Positions 21,060 through 33,219 of a stretch of 64,000 nt of DNA are shown in pieces. Position 1 is the stretch's first letter, and each line of letters opens with the position of its first letter. The stretch is from Lepidostoma basale (lineage: Eukaryota > Arthropoda > Insecta > Trichoptera > Lepidostomatidae): contig JAHDVF020000732.1 of the NCBI GenBank assembly GCA_022606425.2, positions 558,001 through 622,000 on the forward strand, in the 5' to 3' direction. Below the pieces are notes generated by a model, which was not told the origin of the DNA, made no database searches, and saw nothing but the letters and a program-made list of their open reading frames with translations. Both the position numbers and the translations under genes were made by a program.

Positions 21060-22720
21060 CCATATTAATTAATTAGATGTTTCGACTTGCTAAAGCATTA
21101 TATATTATAAATATATATAAAAATCTCTTCACATCTATCAACTTTGAACTTAGATATTTTGAACAACTTTTAATTAATGTTTATTTCAAAACCTAAATAA
21201 ATATTTTTTATAATACCGAATCATGTATCCATCTTCAAAATATTAATCGGTAAATAAGTGTAGGAAGTATACCGTTCGCGTGCAGTGGCGAACCATGTCA
21301 AGTGAGGGTCCCAAGTGGAAATATTTTTTGGGCTCTCGACTTAAGATAGGAAAAAACTCTCAATTATAAATTAACAAAAAGGAAAAGCATTAAAAAATTT
21401 CATAACATTACGCATTTAATAAATTGATTAAAAAATATACATTTTACATAAATTTCCATTCTATAATTATGACTTACAAAATCCAAAATCATTTTGAGTG
21501 TCGATAAAAATTGTCTATAAACGGCGACCACACGGACATATTTATAGTAGAGAAAATAATCAAAAACTGTTTTTTGTTCCATACACGGGTGGCATCTCTA
21601 GGATGACGTTTGAACTACACTATATTATTCAATCATTAAACACATTTACACATTTATTTGCCTTTATGTTTGAGACCTATTGGCATCAATACAATTTTTT
21701 TACTTTTTGTAGGTACACTTGGCACCTTTGTAATGTCTTGTAAATACATTATTAAAATGTATCAATTGGGTATATTTAAGTAAAATCATTTTGTTGACTT
21801 TGATATTACCATATGTGTCAGAATGTATCGGATGAAACCCTGAAATTCTAATGAAAATACATTATAACACCTCAGACACCCTTCGGGTCCTGCGAAGCAA
21901 CTTAATCCGGTTACCGCTTGATCCGCCGATATTTTATTTAAAAAAAACACCAGATAATATTTTGTTGTCATTCAATCGTCCTAAAATGCCACCATACCAC
22001 TTTTCTTAGATAAGAGAACACGATGTAAATGATACTATTATTGACGCACTTTCTGCTCAAAAAGGAGGCGTAGTTAGTTTTGAATTTCAAAATAAAGAAT
22101 GAAATTGTACACCCGTGCGTGGGACACCAGTCATCAGTCTGACAAACAAAAGACTAAACATCTTATGAATGAAAGTATGAACGCAAGTTCGTGGGCAAAT
22201 AGGGCGCTATTCATGAATGAAAAGAGTAAGGGTTTAGTAATAGGGGCGGATACTTATCCATAATAGGGGATCTTCGATCTTCTCAATATTGCAATCAAGT
22301 TCAAAGTGGAACAATAAACAAATAAATTAAAATAAAATATGAAAAGCTTTTTTCACCGTTATCATAATAATATTTAAAAAAGAGAAATATTGAATATTAT
22401 GAAATCAGAATATAGTTTTTAGTTACGCCTGATTTGGTGTCTAAATCGCAACTCCCGAGATAATCAATTAAATATCATTCTCTCTCGCGGGCGTTTCGAT
22501 TGTAAATTGAGTTCCTCTGTACTATTTGAGGTCGGTCATAAGTTTATCAGCATTTTATTCTTGTAGTTTAGGGATCCGGTTTGGTTATCTGTCTTATTAT
22601 GTAATTTACTAATAAATAAAAAATAGGTGCTTATCAAAACAAACTAATATAAAATATTAATCTAATTCCTAACTATGAGAGAGGCTATTTAAATTTAATT
22701 TATTTTAACTTTTTCATTGA
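21060..22720. other. Intron 1 DNA, nothing firmly recognised
   Basis: Contains AT-rich runs and two moderately GC-rich stretches (21870-21930; 22100-22270) that resemble old repeats but have no second copy I can point to here. No supported exon. Confidence 0.35.
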
Positions 22721-22723
22721 GTG

Positions 22724-22940
22724 GGTTCTTCTTCTTCTTCTTCTTCTCGACGCTACATCCCGGTGTGGGATTTGGTGTCCTCGTCAACAGTCCTCCACTG
22801 GTTCCAGTTCCTGGCATCCCTCTCCATTCTCCGGGTCTTTCTAGTTTCTCCCATTCCTCTTCAACGCAGTCCGCCACTTTCCTTGGTCTGCCTACGGAGG
22901 GACGGGCCTTGGGATTGAATGAGCAAAGCTGACGAGAGGT
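22724..22940 (-). mobile_element. LINE/SINE 3' end, GAA-tailed
   Basis: Minus-strand frame ARPSVGRPRKVADCVEEEWE, KLERPGEWRGMPGTG, then a GAAGAAGAAGAAG tail. The R-P-S-V-G-R-P-R-K and E-E-E-W motifs fit a LINE C-terminal end. Confidence 0.5.
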
Positions 22941-23429
22941 CGTGAATAGAATTACATATTTTATATAAAACACATTTAAAAGTTTCTCGTAAGCACTTAA
23001 GGAAATAATACAAAGGTTTTTGTGTATTCAAAAAATGTTTCTTACAAAAGTCGTAAATGTGCAAGTTTGAAGGTACGAATCCGCTGTTTTTTTCCAAACT
23101 TACTCCAAAACTTATTCCAAATACAAACTGTTGAATTTTCTCGGGAGTTACTGGAGATTGTGAATAAGTTAGCCCTAATCGAATGGTTCCACGTTTGTGG
23201 CGTGCGCGTTTGCCTGAACGGATATTGCATATTGATTTGGCAACTCAAAAATTATTAAATCATTTTGATCACATAATGTATTATCACATTTCACAGAATG
23301 CATTTGCATACAAAAAACATTCTTTAAATTATCACGTGACTTGTTGTGACATCGAAACTTTTGTTGGAATGTAAGCTTTGTATTTTAACCGACGGCTTTA
23401 TCAAGGAGAAATACTTTCATCCGGGAAAC

Positions 23430-23680
23430 ACACTTTGGAAAAAAATGGTCATTCACAATGGAGTTCTGATCCTAACCCTTGGAAGCGAAGCATGAAACTG
23501 GCAAAATAAAAATGAGGTCCGAATCTGAGACAGAATTTTAAATGCTGTTTTCGGGAAGGAATATAGCAGAAGAAAGTATTGTGAAAGTACGTAAGTACTC
23601 GTATATGTGTTTGGACATATGGTACGCATAGATGAAAAAAGAATGATTGAGTATACATTAATCACATTCTTAACTTTCAA
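23430..23680 (+). mobile_element. LINE thumb fragment, deleted
   Basis: ATGGTCATTCACAATGGAGT, TGGAAGCGAAGCATGAAACT and GTTTGGACATATGG are the landmarks (VHNGVL, GSEAW, FGHM) with the intervening DNA shortened. Confidence 0.5.
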
Positions 23681-24034
23681 TACTTCTATATTAAATTTGA
23701 CCGAAACTAATGTTGTTGAACTGAGTTCCTTTAATCGTAAATATCAATATTGTTTTGATTTAGTTGAGTAAATATTTACATTAATACAGAAACAGACAAA
23801 AAACACCGAAAGGAAAATATGTTTAATTGTTACAAAAAAACGTATTCTTTCTTGACCTCGTAAATTATTAGTATTTGTAAATTCTCATTGCTATATTAAA
23901 ATAGATCTACGTGAGAAGTTATCTGGTTGAGAAGATAAATAACCATCATTACACTTTTTTTTGTTTATGATTAGCAATTTGGAGTATAAAATTAGGCTTT
24001 TCAAGCTTTCTAGCCTTATTGTAATAATAAGGAA

Positions 24035-24150
24035 AGCGAATATTGAAATTTCTCGGAAGAAGTTCATTGTTAATAATGAAATTTAAAAAGTGAATAAAAT
24101 CTCTAAAAAATAATAAAATGCACCTCGCTGCCATCTTCTGGTCGTAATTA
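24035..24150 (+). mobile_element. Penelope-like repeat, family P2
   Basis: TTGAAATTTCTCGGAAGAAG joined to CTCGCTGCCATCTTCTGGTC, i.e. one end plus half of the core on the other strand. Confidence 0.45.
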
Positions 24151-24319
24151 AAAACCTAATTAAATTCACATAAATAAACATTATTTAATAATTATTCAAC
24201 GTATATTTTATAATATTACATACAATTTTATTTTCGTGTTCGCCGATTTTTATATAATAAGTGAACGATTATTGGTCAAGTAAAATCAGTTTATTACCAA
24301 TTAAATTAAGGTTTAAGGC

Positions 24320-24480
24320 ATCATACAACAGGTGTTTTGAACCCAATTACTGTATACAATTTATTTTAGCTATTATATTGATTCTCATGACATGTGATAG
24401 GTAGCCAATCTATCGCCATTTAATTGTCACGTGAATTCTACACCAGACCAAAGAAAGTGTGACAATCACACTGCCAGTTG
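24320..24480 (-). mobile_element. tRNA-derived SINE family C, 5'-truncated
   Basis: Matches the body of the 26.1- and 47.6-kb copies (GGTTCAAACACC, CACATGTCATGAGAATCAAT, TTGGTCTGGTGTAGAATTCA in complement) but stops before the A and B boxes. Confidence 0.6.
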
Positions 24481-24519
24481 AATTTGAGTTGCCAATCAGC
24501 CAGTAAAATAATTTATTAA

Positions 24520-24640
24520 TTTAATACCAGGAACGCATGAGAGATGGTTCAACTTTAGGAATACAAGGCAATCTCTAAAGTCAAGAGTGTTTGTCTTCTG
24601 AACAAATACTCATGATTTGACTTTTGATTTAGTGGAATAC
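24520..24640 (-). mobile_element. Unclassified interspersed repeat D, copy 2
   Basis: TAATACCAGGAACGCATGAG and AAAGTCAAGAGTGTTTGTCT match 12300-12390. Confidence 0.5.
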
Positions 24641-25240
24641 AAATGTGTCAGCAGATAATTATGTGTTTGAAGTGAAAAATACATTTAAAACGTTTTTATT
24701 GTATACTATACTATATCTCAAACATGATACAACGTCACTTTGCGCATTGATTTCTAATTTCCTTATTTCGAGCCTAGATATTTCCTTACGGAGTGGTAGA
24801 CCTCAGTAGAAGGTATTATTCAAATTGCGGAACGATTCGCAGGAGAAAGACAGTTATTAAGTATTCCACACACGGGCACGGGCAGTGATACTCCGCTGGG
24901 GAAGAGCAGCTCACTACACGACATAACATCGTGACACGACATCGGCACGGAACACCCTCGATTGTGTTTGGTATACCTCCGCCTTCCTCATGTGAGAGCA
25001 TTAACTTTTCAAATATTCATCACATTTGTTGTTAGCATAGTCAAGTGTACACAATGATATCAATGTTGGTACAAATTTATATCAAAATATTATAATACTT
25101 TCTGTGCTTAATTATCCAATCCATTTATTTAGTATACTTATATCAAATAGCCCAGGATAATTTTTAAATTTGAATTATTTTATCGAATTTTAAATGCGTT
25201 TTTATGTAAGTCTTTCTTTGTTTAGTTTTTATTATATTTT
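24640..25240. other. Intron 1 DNA with a GC-richer patch
   Basis: 24860-25005 is unique and GC-richer (CACGGGCACGGGCAGTGATA); no frame or site recognised. Confidence 0.35.
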
Positions 25241-25330
25241 TACCCCTGAAGATGGAGCTATTCTCTGAAACATGTCGTGTTTTTTTAACATTTTTTTAAT
25301 GATTAGTGGATTAAACAAAGTTATTTTAAA
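25230..25330 (+). mobile_element. Penelope-like repeat with near-complete hammerhead-like core
   Basis: CTGAAGA (25246-25252), T, hairpin GGAG/CTCT (25254-25257 and 25263-25266), GAAA (25267-25270), C-AT-GT, then C at 25276. No second arm nearby. Confidence 0.5.
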
Positions 25331-25516
25331 TTTCCTAAGTATATTACTATGGATTTCCACAATGTTAATGCCTTAGCGTTCAATGAGTTTATTTATTTAT
25401 GAGATGAAGTCGAATAATAGTGAATAATGTTTTTAAGTTCATTTAAATATTAAAAGTCGGCTGAATATGTATAATATAAGAGACGTCAAAATAATTTTAA
25501 ATAACTTACATTTATC

Positions 25517-25545
25517 TGTGTTGCTCTATAGTATAGAGCAACACA
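25517..25545. repeat. Perfect 14-bp palindrome with one-base centre
   Basis: TGTGTTGCTCTATA and TATAGAGCAACACA flank a single G. Not part of any of the larger palindrome families here. Poor terminator context; origin unknown. Confidence 0.7.
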
Positions 25546-26119
25546 TATAAATAAAAGTTTTTATTTTATTTTTACGTATCTTGTACAGTAGAGTCTATGG
25601 TATTTCGTAATGTATGTCAGAATCGGCAATTTTTGATATTTCACTCTTACCATTTATTATTTCACTCTTACCTTCATGTCATTCTTCTTATGAGGACTTT
25701 CAAGCTTTTAATATTCTAGATGGTTTGTGTTATATTCTTCTCGTTAATCTTTCTTACACCTCCAAACTTTCAAAGCTTCCCTTTTTTTTTAGTTAACAAC
25801 CTTTTATGTGGTGCATTAGATCTAATGTACTCGTATATTGGCTCACATTATTCACATAATATTTTTGGGTAGTTGGTCTGAATAGACTCTGATCGAATCG
25901 AATAAGTATATTAGTATTGCTACTAACATGGAAACCGTCAAATTCATAGATATTAGTTTTTTTTATCGAAATGAAATATGATATGAAATCAAACATAGGG
26001 TATGATATAACACCGAATTTTACGTGAGTTCAAAAAATGACATCATGTTATAAAAGAGTTTTAAAAAATCACTCTATTTTTAAATAAAACCTATAATATT
26101 CATTATTACCTATATTGAT

Positions 26120-26345
26120 GACCTTCGTGGCAGACTGGTAAGAGCTCTGACTTCCATACCGAAGGTCCTGAGTTCGATTCCCGGCAATGGCAGTTTGATT
26201 GTCATACTGTCTTTGGTCTGGTGTAGAATTCACGTGACAATAAAATGGCGATAGATTGGCTACCTATCACATGTTACGGGAATCAATATAATAGCTAAAA
26301 AAATTAATTGTACACAATAATTGGGTTTAAACGTCCTGTTGCATA
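26120..26345 (+). mobile_element. tRNA-derived SINE family C, full head
   Basis: A-box TGGCAGACTGG (26128-26138) and B-box GAGTTCGATTCCC (26170-26182), followed by a body with TCTTTGGTCTGGTGTAGAAT and an AATTGGGTTTAAACG end. The head resembles a tRNA but the 3' half does not fold as one. Confidence 0.7.
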
Positions 26346-26369
26346 CATAAAAAAAAATTAAAAAGATGT

Positions 26370-26600
26370 GTTTATTGTTTCGTGAACAATAGTGTAAAAC
26401 TCCATAATTAATAATAAATACGAAAAAAACGTTAGTAGAACTATTATATTTTATGGGAATGATATGTTTCGCCTTGCTAAGGCATTATCAAATGTCACGC
26501 CTAATAAGATAAAGCCTTAGCATAGCGTAAAATGTTATTGTCACAAAAAAATCTAGAAAACAGGCGTTTTCATTCGTGTTAATTACGTAATATTATGTAA
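26370..26600. mobile_element. Penelope-like snapback repeat, family P1
   Basis: TTATTGTTTCGTGAACAATA end, left arm ATGATATGTTTCGCCTTGCT and degraded right arm AAAGCCTTAGCATAGCG. Confidence 0.5.
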
Positions 26601-28815
26601 CATAGATTTAACTTCTTGTCAAATAGTATAAAATTTGTCTTTATTGCAATACGCATCAATGTTTAAAGATTTTCTTATTTTGTATGAATCATTCTCACTT
26701 ATTGATAACTTGAAGAGTTGGCGACCCCTGCATCAAGCTATTCGAAGAATAATGTCCGTAGATAAAGCGTGAATGCACTTTGGACTCTTTCTAAACACAT
26801 TCACGTCTGGTCCTCACTACAAGGTGCCACCTTCTCCCTTTTCTGATCCCGGTTAGTTGCTTCTCGCGAGGGGCCCGAGATGGCGCCTTTGTCGGTCATT
26901 GTCTTTGCTTTGTGAAGTGTATAACACAAATATAGGTTAAAACAACGAGTTAACCTTACTTTGTTATCCATAACCTTACATAAATAATCAAGTGATTGCA
27001 AGCATACTTTTTCAATTAACCTTATCGCTTATTATTTCAATTAATTAAATTATAATTTTATTGAACATCAGTAAAAATTTTTTTTACTTAGTTTTAAAAA
27101 ACGAAAAGGATTATTGTTTCACAAAGCTTATTCTGGAGTGCATCTTTAAAATTAAAGTTTTTTAATTTATAAATCATTCAATTGAAATTAAATTATTTTT
27201 TTAATTAGAGTCATCTACCAATGGACAAAACGATTTTTAGAAACCGCTTTAATATTCGATTTTTTATGAATAATTTTCTGTACTCAAAACCGGATTGATA
27301 TTTGATAGTGAGTTTTGGATTAATATTCAGTTTATCACTTAACGTATACATTTATTTTTATTCAAATGTTTACAGTTATTATCTAAATATATCAAACACC
27401 TTGTGTAAAAATTATAAATAGTGCAAGTGGTTATTTTTTTTACAATTTGACACCAAAATAGAAGTGATTACGCATCATAACATATGTTTGTGAATTGCAG
27501 ATTTTCGGCGAATAATATTGATTTTAACAATCATTCATTCTTACATACTCGTATAAGTTCACTAGTACAACGAATCTACCGATTCTATCTATGACACCGA
27601 CCTGAATATCTCGCATAAATATTGTGAAATAAACTAATTTGTATTATATTTGATACCTTTCTTTCGTAATGTAAACATCAACGTCACGCTTAACATAATT
27701 CAACATAAATTATGTTAGATTTTTTACGTAATGACTTCATTAAAGCACTCAGAAAATATTTTATTTAAATCTTGTCAATATTAATACGCAATTAACATAA
27801 CATTTTAGTGAAACGAATAAGGAAACAATGTATTAAATATTTTTATTGCTTGAAGCTATTTTATATGGTATTTAAAATTTATCTCTGTGAGTGTTACTGA
27901 ATACTTATTTTTTCTTATGATAGAATAAATTATAATAATTTCATAACATCATACATGTGTGCGAGTTTATGATTAAGTTATATTGTGTTTTACAGACTGA
28001 AATATATGCTAATTAAATCGTTTAATCGAAGGTTATGTTTAGAAGGTAACTAGACCGATTATTTGTATCATTATTGTGTTATAATATAAACAGTGAACAA
28101 GTGTCGTGTGTCAGAGAAAATCCTCTTGAATAGTTGGATCATTAGAAAAGTGCGTGCAATGCTAAAATTTTGTTCTCCAGCAGGAAGGAGAAAGGAATTT
28201 GTGGTAGGACGATATAACGTTATTATTTGCTACCAGTAGGTTTAAACTTACTAATTAATTTAGATCAAATCGTAAACTCGATGTATTATATATATTGTAT
28301 TATCATAACTATGTTACAACTTAACTTGAAGAATATGTTGCTTTTGGTTTCGATTGTTGAAAGAAGTCTCTCCTAAACAGATAACGATATATTATTATTT
28401 CGATTGTGTATTATGACATTATTGTTTGAGTCTAGTCTAAGATATCTCCGATATGATTCGTTTACACTTTGAAATTCGATTAATTATAAAATTATGCTCT
28501 TTAATTTTTATTTTCCTAGTATGATTTTCATTTAAAAAAACTGATTGAAAAGAAACACTAAAAAAAATACTAACAGTTTTCGCATGATAAATAATTATTT
28601 TTAATTAATTATTTACTATCAATAAAATGATGCAAACAAACAATACAAAATATAAAATTAGGAAACTTCGAATAGTGAGCCATAATGTTAAAAATGTGTA
28701 ATTGAGAAATCAATATACAAATTATAATAGAAGCGTCAAATGAACTGAATAATACGCTCTTAATTGTTATGTTTTCATAAACAATGAAAAATAATAATAT
28801 AACTGATAAAAAAAG
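26600..28815. other. Intron 1 DNA; one GC-rich island
   Basis: Mostly AT-rich and unique. 26750-26920 is GC-richer (GTTGCTTCTCGCGAGGGGCC) and unrepeated. Around 28159 an ATG opens 15 codons before GTAGGA, too weak to call an exon. Confidence 0.35.
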
Positions 28816-28829
28816 CTCTATTATTAAAT

Positions 28830-29030
28830 ATTTAGTGGGATTTCACTTGTGTTTAACGTCGACCGGTTTCGGCAGCTTGCTGCCATCTTTTGGTATCAGA
28901 AGATGGCTTCAACTGTTGGTCAACGTTAAACACAAGTGGAAGCCCACTTGATAATAAAGACATTTTGTATCAATTTTATTTATATTTTACATTATTTAAA
29001 ATGAACTTCTACCAAGAAATTTCAATTAAA
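28830..29030. mobile_element. Penelope-like snapback repeat, family P2
   Basis: GACCGGTTTCGGCAGCTTGC and the partner ATCAGAAGATGGCTTCAACT with arms ACTTGTGTTTAACGTC / its complement; end AACTTCTACCAAGAAATTTC. It lies 450 bases before the PDZ exon at 29481. Confidence 0.55.
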
Positions 29031-29480
29031 AATATTATTTTTTTGTTTTGTTGTCAATTAATATATCGCTTGTTTGGATATCGTTGCTTTTGAGAATGAA
29101 GAACCTTTTACGGAATTTTTATTTATCATAAATATGTACATCATATATCTGCAATATATAGTATACTAATAACCCTGTTTTCGTTTGAAACCTTACTATT
29201 CCTTATACATAAAACATAATGCCAATATGCTGTTTGCTCTCATTCAAAACCTTTTCGATATAGTTCTTGGTGTATTGTATTCTTGCGAACACAGTCACAC
29301 AATATCATTTAAAGCAAAGGACATTTACGATGCATCGCACGTTACAAAGCACGGTGTTCAAGCGCAGGGAATGTTGTATGAATATGTCAAGATGTAATCC
29401 TGCTCGTCAGCATCTCCAGGGAGTGTCGGAAGCCCGCTGCTCGTGCTTCACAGATATTTATTCACGTATTATGTTCTCAG

Positions 29481-29632
29481 GTGAACCCGGGGCGGAAGGC
29501 GTCCCTCTCGGGCATACGGGAGGGAGACGTGATCTCGTCCATCAACAATGTGCCGACGAAGAGCCTTACAAATGCGCAGGCGCATGCCATGCTCAAGAAC
29601 TCCGGAGATATTCTGAAACTTGGACTGAATGA
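29481..29632 (+). CDS. Zasp66: Zasp-like PDZ protein, coding exon 2 (C-terminal half of PDZ)
   Basis: The exon begins after a TTCTCAG acceptor with VNPGRKASLSGIREGDVI, and continues with a SINN turn, an LTNAQAHAMLKN helix and the closing strand GDILKLGLNE. These are the beta-C to beta-F strands and alpha-B helix of a PDZ domain, continuing directly from the PWGF half at 18394-18489. The reading frame has 50 full codons plus two bases (GA) and ends in phase 2 at GTAAGG (29633). The GC content is far higher than the surrounding intron, as expected for a conserved exon. A longer open frame over the same DNA (29267-29632) is out of register with the PDZ and is a shadow. The intron to 36253 is about 6.6 kb. 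Confidence 0.88.
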
Positions 29633-29639
29633 GTAAGGA

Positions 29640-31490
29640 ACGCTTATTGAATCTTTCATTTCAGTAACAACAACTTTAAGCCGCAAGCTAATCGGTTGCC
29701 ACTAAAGTCAATATAATAGAAGATAAAAAAAAATTAACCTGCAAATTTTTCTAAAAAAATTAAATTTAAAAATAGCTTTCATTCACTTGATATTATTTTT
29801 TTAAAGTAACATTAAACATATAGAGTTTATGTTCTATTACAAATTTAGTGTTAGAAGAAAGTAATTAACGAAATTTAAATCCTAGATAAACATAACTTTT
29901 TTTAATGTAATGTGAGCTGTTTAAAATGCGAGCACATTTTTTAATAACTGTTGAAATATAAACAGAAATCACATTTTAATGAACATTCATCCGAGAGATT
30001 AGAAAAAAAGGTTTCGCTTTCATCGGAGATAAAAAAATGATCATGAATCATGATCATGATCATGAACGAATATGTCATGTTAATTAAGACCTCCGAAATG
30101 AATTACTCAAGTAAATGAGCGGAACTCACCTCTGACATTAAGAATAACCTTTAGAATCACCGTAGAGAATCTCATTAGGACTTGAAGCTGCGGCTACCGT
30201 TCTCAAGTCTACCTCGAGTAGCGTAAACAATCGGCCTATGATAATTTATTTGTGTCATTGGTTCATTGTTCCATCTTGAATTTCGTCACTTGCGTCGCGT
30301 TCAAAACACATAAAAAATATACTTTCTGTATCATACTATCTACAACACGCTTCGAAATTATTCGGTTACTCATAATATTCAAATTTTCTAGGGATTGTTC
30401 TTTGGCAACGATTGTTTTTTTTAATGTTAAGAATTGTTTGAAATTCCATTAAACAGGTTTATAGAATATTTTAAATATAATATAATATAACATTAAAAAC
30501 TTATTTATGCAACTAACAGAACCTGGGCGGGACTTATGGAGGTCTCTAAAAAAACTATCGAAAAAAAAAAAATTTCCTACATAGATAAAGCATAAAGTTT
30601 CATGTACCAAGAATAGTTAAAGTATATTATTAGGTATATATAGTATTGTAAAGATTAATTTATAATTGACTATGGTGTTAACCAACAAAAATACATATTT
30701 ATAATCTTACTTAACCCTACAGTACGTCATCAACCAAAATATTATATAATATTTTTTGTATCGAGTGGTATAAATAATAACTCACGCGCTGTTGTCTATA
30801 CGTCTAAACTTCATGGCAATTATTTTTATTATATTGTACATATAATTTAATAACCAGTGTATTATTTGCTGTCTTTTATACTATTGCATCAAATAATAAT
30901 TATTATAAATATCGCACTGATTCATGTACGAACCATGATCTGTTTTTTTTTAATCTAAAAATTGGAAAAAAAAATTATGAATATACGTATCAGTATGTAC
31001 ATCAATAAAAATATATTATAATTTTTAAAATAAAAAAAATAATTTAAGTATTATCGTTTTTTTCATAGTACGTAAGCGCATCATTATAATGTTTTATGTC
31101 AATTATACTTTTATAATACTCCAGTTAGATGAATCGTGTCAGCTCTAGAAAATGACTTTAACAAATATGAAAAAATAATCATAAAATCACCATTTTTATT
31201 TAACTAATTTCTGTACCAGGTTTTGCAAAACTTCAATCATGTTATTATGTTTATCGAACTGGATTGTGGTACAGATTATCAATAAAATTATACAAGGCGA
31301 CCTTACATAATCTCGGCATTACTCTATGAAACATCAAGTTTTTAAGATACATAAATGATTTTAGTGAAATCTCTTAATGGAAGTTCATTTTAAATAACTT
31401 TTTTTTTCATTTTTTTTTTCATAATCGTATTATTCAAGTTTTTGGTTAGTATTATTACGCATAAAAAAGGTGTCTCGTCACGCTAGCAGT
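29640..31490. other. Intron 2 AT-rich DNA
   Basis: No exon recognised. A short ATGATC run at 30037-30066 is the only distinct repeat; 31360-31400 has a P3 edge fragment. Confidence 0.4.
30037..30066. repeat. ATGATC simple repeat
   Basis: ATGATCATGAATCATGATCA continues to CATGATCATGAAC; self-complementary hexamer units with one irregular unit. Confidence 0.7.
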
Positions 31491-31494
31491 CATA

Positions 31495-31745
31495 TTTCAT
31501 TATTTTTCATTCAATGGTGTAAACCTCCACATTAAATTATTAATACGAATAAAAACGTCTATTTTCTAGATTTATTTTTATTATATTTTATGAGAATGAC
31601 ATGTTTCTCATTAATAAGGCATTAACAAATGTTTGTTAAGGCACAAATAACATTTGATAATGCTTTATTACAGCAAAATATGTCATTCCCATAAAATATA
31701 TTATTTAATATGGAGTTTTACATCATTGTTCAAGAAATATTAAAT
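31495..31745. mobile_element. Penelope-like snapback repeat, family P1
   Basis: AATGGTGTAAACCTCCACAT and ATATGGAGTTTTACATCATT ends, with core pieces ATTTGATAATGCTTTATTAC and AATATGTCATTCCC. Confidence 0.55.
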
Positions 31746-31879
31746 ATTTGAAATCCGTATTAGGTATTTAAATTTTTATATTTAGATAAATTAATCAATA
31801 GGTGTGACAAACATAGAAAACTTCTTATGATTAACATTAATATTTGTCAACTAAGCTGGCATTTTTAGCATAAATATAT

Positions 31880-32395
31880 CGACTGAAGCAAAGGTGGCAG
31901 TGCACATTGGAGTTCTAGTGCCGACCCTTATGTATGGAAGTGAAGCTTGGAGTTGACAGAAGAAGGATAAATGTCTTAAAAATTAGGTCACTAAGAAAGA
32001 TGTACGGAAAAACAATGTATGATAGAATATCTAATGATGAAGTAACAAAGGAATGTAAATCGGATGAATGCGTAATAAATAAAATCAAGAAAGGGTCACT
32101 AAAATGGTTTGGACATATGGAACGAATGGATGAGGGAAGCATGGTTAAAAAGATATATACAAGTAATGTGAATGGAAAAAGAAGTCGAGGAAGGCCAAGG
32201 AAGACATGGCATGCCCAAATTAATCAATTACTGAAAGGCGGTCATGTTCGAAGTAGGAACAATCGACGAGCGTGCATGTCACGATGTGTGAACGTAGAAG
32301 AGGCGCGTAAATCATGTCAGGATAGAACACTGTGGCGATCCATCCTCTCTGCCTACCCCTCCGGGGAAACGGCGTGATGGTTAATTAGTTATTTT
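31880..32395 (+). mobile_element. LINE C-terminus with the longest open frame of the family
   Basis: The frame 31934-32377 stays open for 147 codons: INVLKIRSLRKMYGKTMYDR, KWFGHMERMDEG, KRSRGRPRKTWHAQINQLL, GGHVRSRNNRRACMSR, and the end WRSILSAYPSGETA. The upstream thumb (VAVHIGVLVPTLMYGSEAWS) is in another frame. The DNA ends in a GGTTAATTAGTTA tail. Of the copies here it looks youngest. Confidence 0.75.
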
Positions 32396-32539
32396 TTATG
32401 CAATGTATCAAATGTTTTAATAACTAATAAAATACTGTTGACGAAACAATGCCCACTTATTTCAAATAACAACAAAATTTTCACGAAACCAAAACAGAGA
32501 GGAAGAGGTGAGGCGATAATAACGAATTGCCTCTGGTAG

Positions 32540-32800
32540 GTATTAATTGATGCGCTCGGCGGTCTAGCCTGGCATTTCCGAACATCAACATGGTTGGCTG
32601 GTAGGCAGGCACCTCTCCGCCTGGTGTCTGCTGCCTGGGCCCGGTACCTACCCAGTTAATTTGTCAACCCATTGTATGCGGCGGCGGCGAGAGCTAGTCA
32701 AGCGGAAGTTGTTACTACTCCCAGAGAATAAATAATCATTCAAATGCCAAAGTGTCACCGCAGTTGTATGCACTAGGGTTGCCACAACGTGCGGTGACAT
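32540..32800. other. Unique GC-rich island in intron 2
   Basis: GC-rich and non-repetitive (TGCTGCCTGGGCCCGGTACC, ATGCGGCGGCGGCGAGAGCT), without a good frame or splice signals. It lies between PDZ exon 2 and exon 3, so a muscle enhancer or internal promoter is possible (inference). Confidence 0.35.
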
Positions 32801-33049
32801 GATTTTTTTAATACATTTTTTTTCCAATACAAATTTACGAAAACCAACATAACATTAGCAAATTCATTTTAAGAATACGTCAAATAAATTAATGTGATCT
32901 AATCATAGAAATCTTATACACAAAAAAGTTCCTTCAAAATATCACTTTGTTAAAAAAAAATGTGTTTTTTTTTTTAATAAATAAAAATAATTTGAGAACC
33001 TTCACACGAAACCAACATTGCATTAAAAAGATATTAATTATAATATTAC

Positions 33050-33215
33050 TGTCAAAATTTAAAACACTGTTATAATATCACAATTTCTTTTTATTTACTG
33101 AGTGTCGCGACAGGTGTACCGCCAACCGATGTTGGCATCATCGGGTGTTACGATAAAGTTTATTGTAACACCTGTATCATAGTGTTTCGGTCAAAACAAT
33201 GGACAATTTGTTTAA
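33050..33215 (-). mobile_element. Penelope-like repeat, family P5
   Basis: AACACTGTTATAATATCACA start shared with 60118, then TGTCGCGACAGGTGTACCGC and ATGTTGGCATCATCGGGTGT: the complement of CTGATGA (here CCGATGA) and the hairpin. Confidence 0.55.
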
Positions 33216-33219
33216 TTGT

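Noticed and set aside
26074..26083. MEF2-like site CTATTTTTAA in the muscle gene intron
   Set aside because: Matches the consensus, but such strings are expected by chance in DNA this AT-rich.
26128..26190. tRNA gene
   Set aside because: A and B boxes are present, but the 3' half continues into a repeated body seen at 24.4, 39.7 and 47.6 kb, so it is a SINE head.
28159..28206. Alternative first exon MLKFCSPAGRRKEFV in phase 0 before exon 2
   Set aside because: The donor (GTAGGA) is weak and the product would lack half of the PDZ; no other support.
29267..29632. 121-codon open frame over the PDZ exon
   Set aside because: It is out of register with the clear PDZ translation from 29481 and has no splice or homology support.
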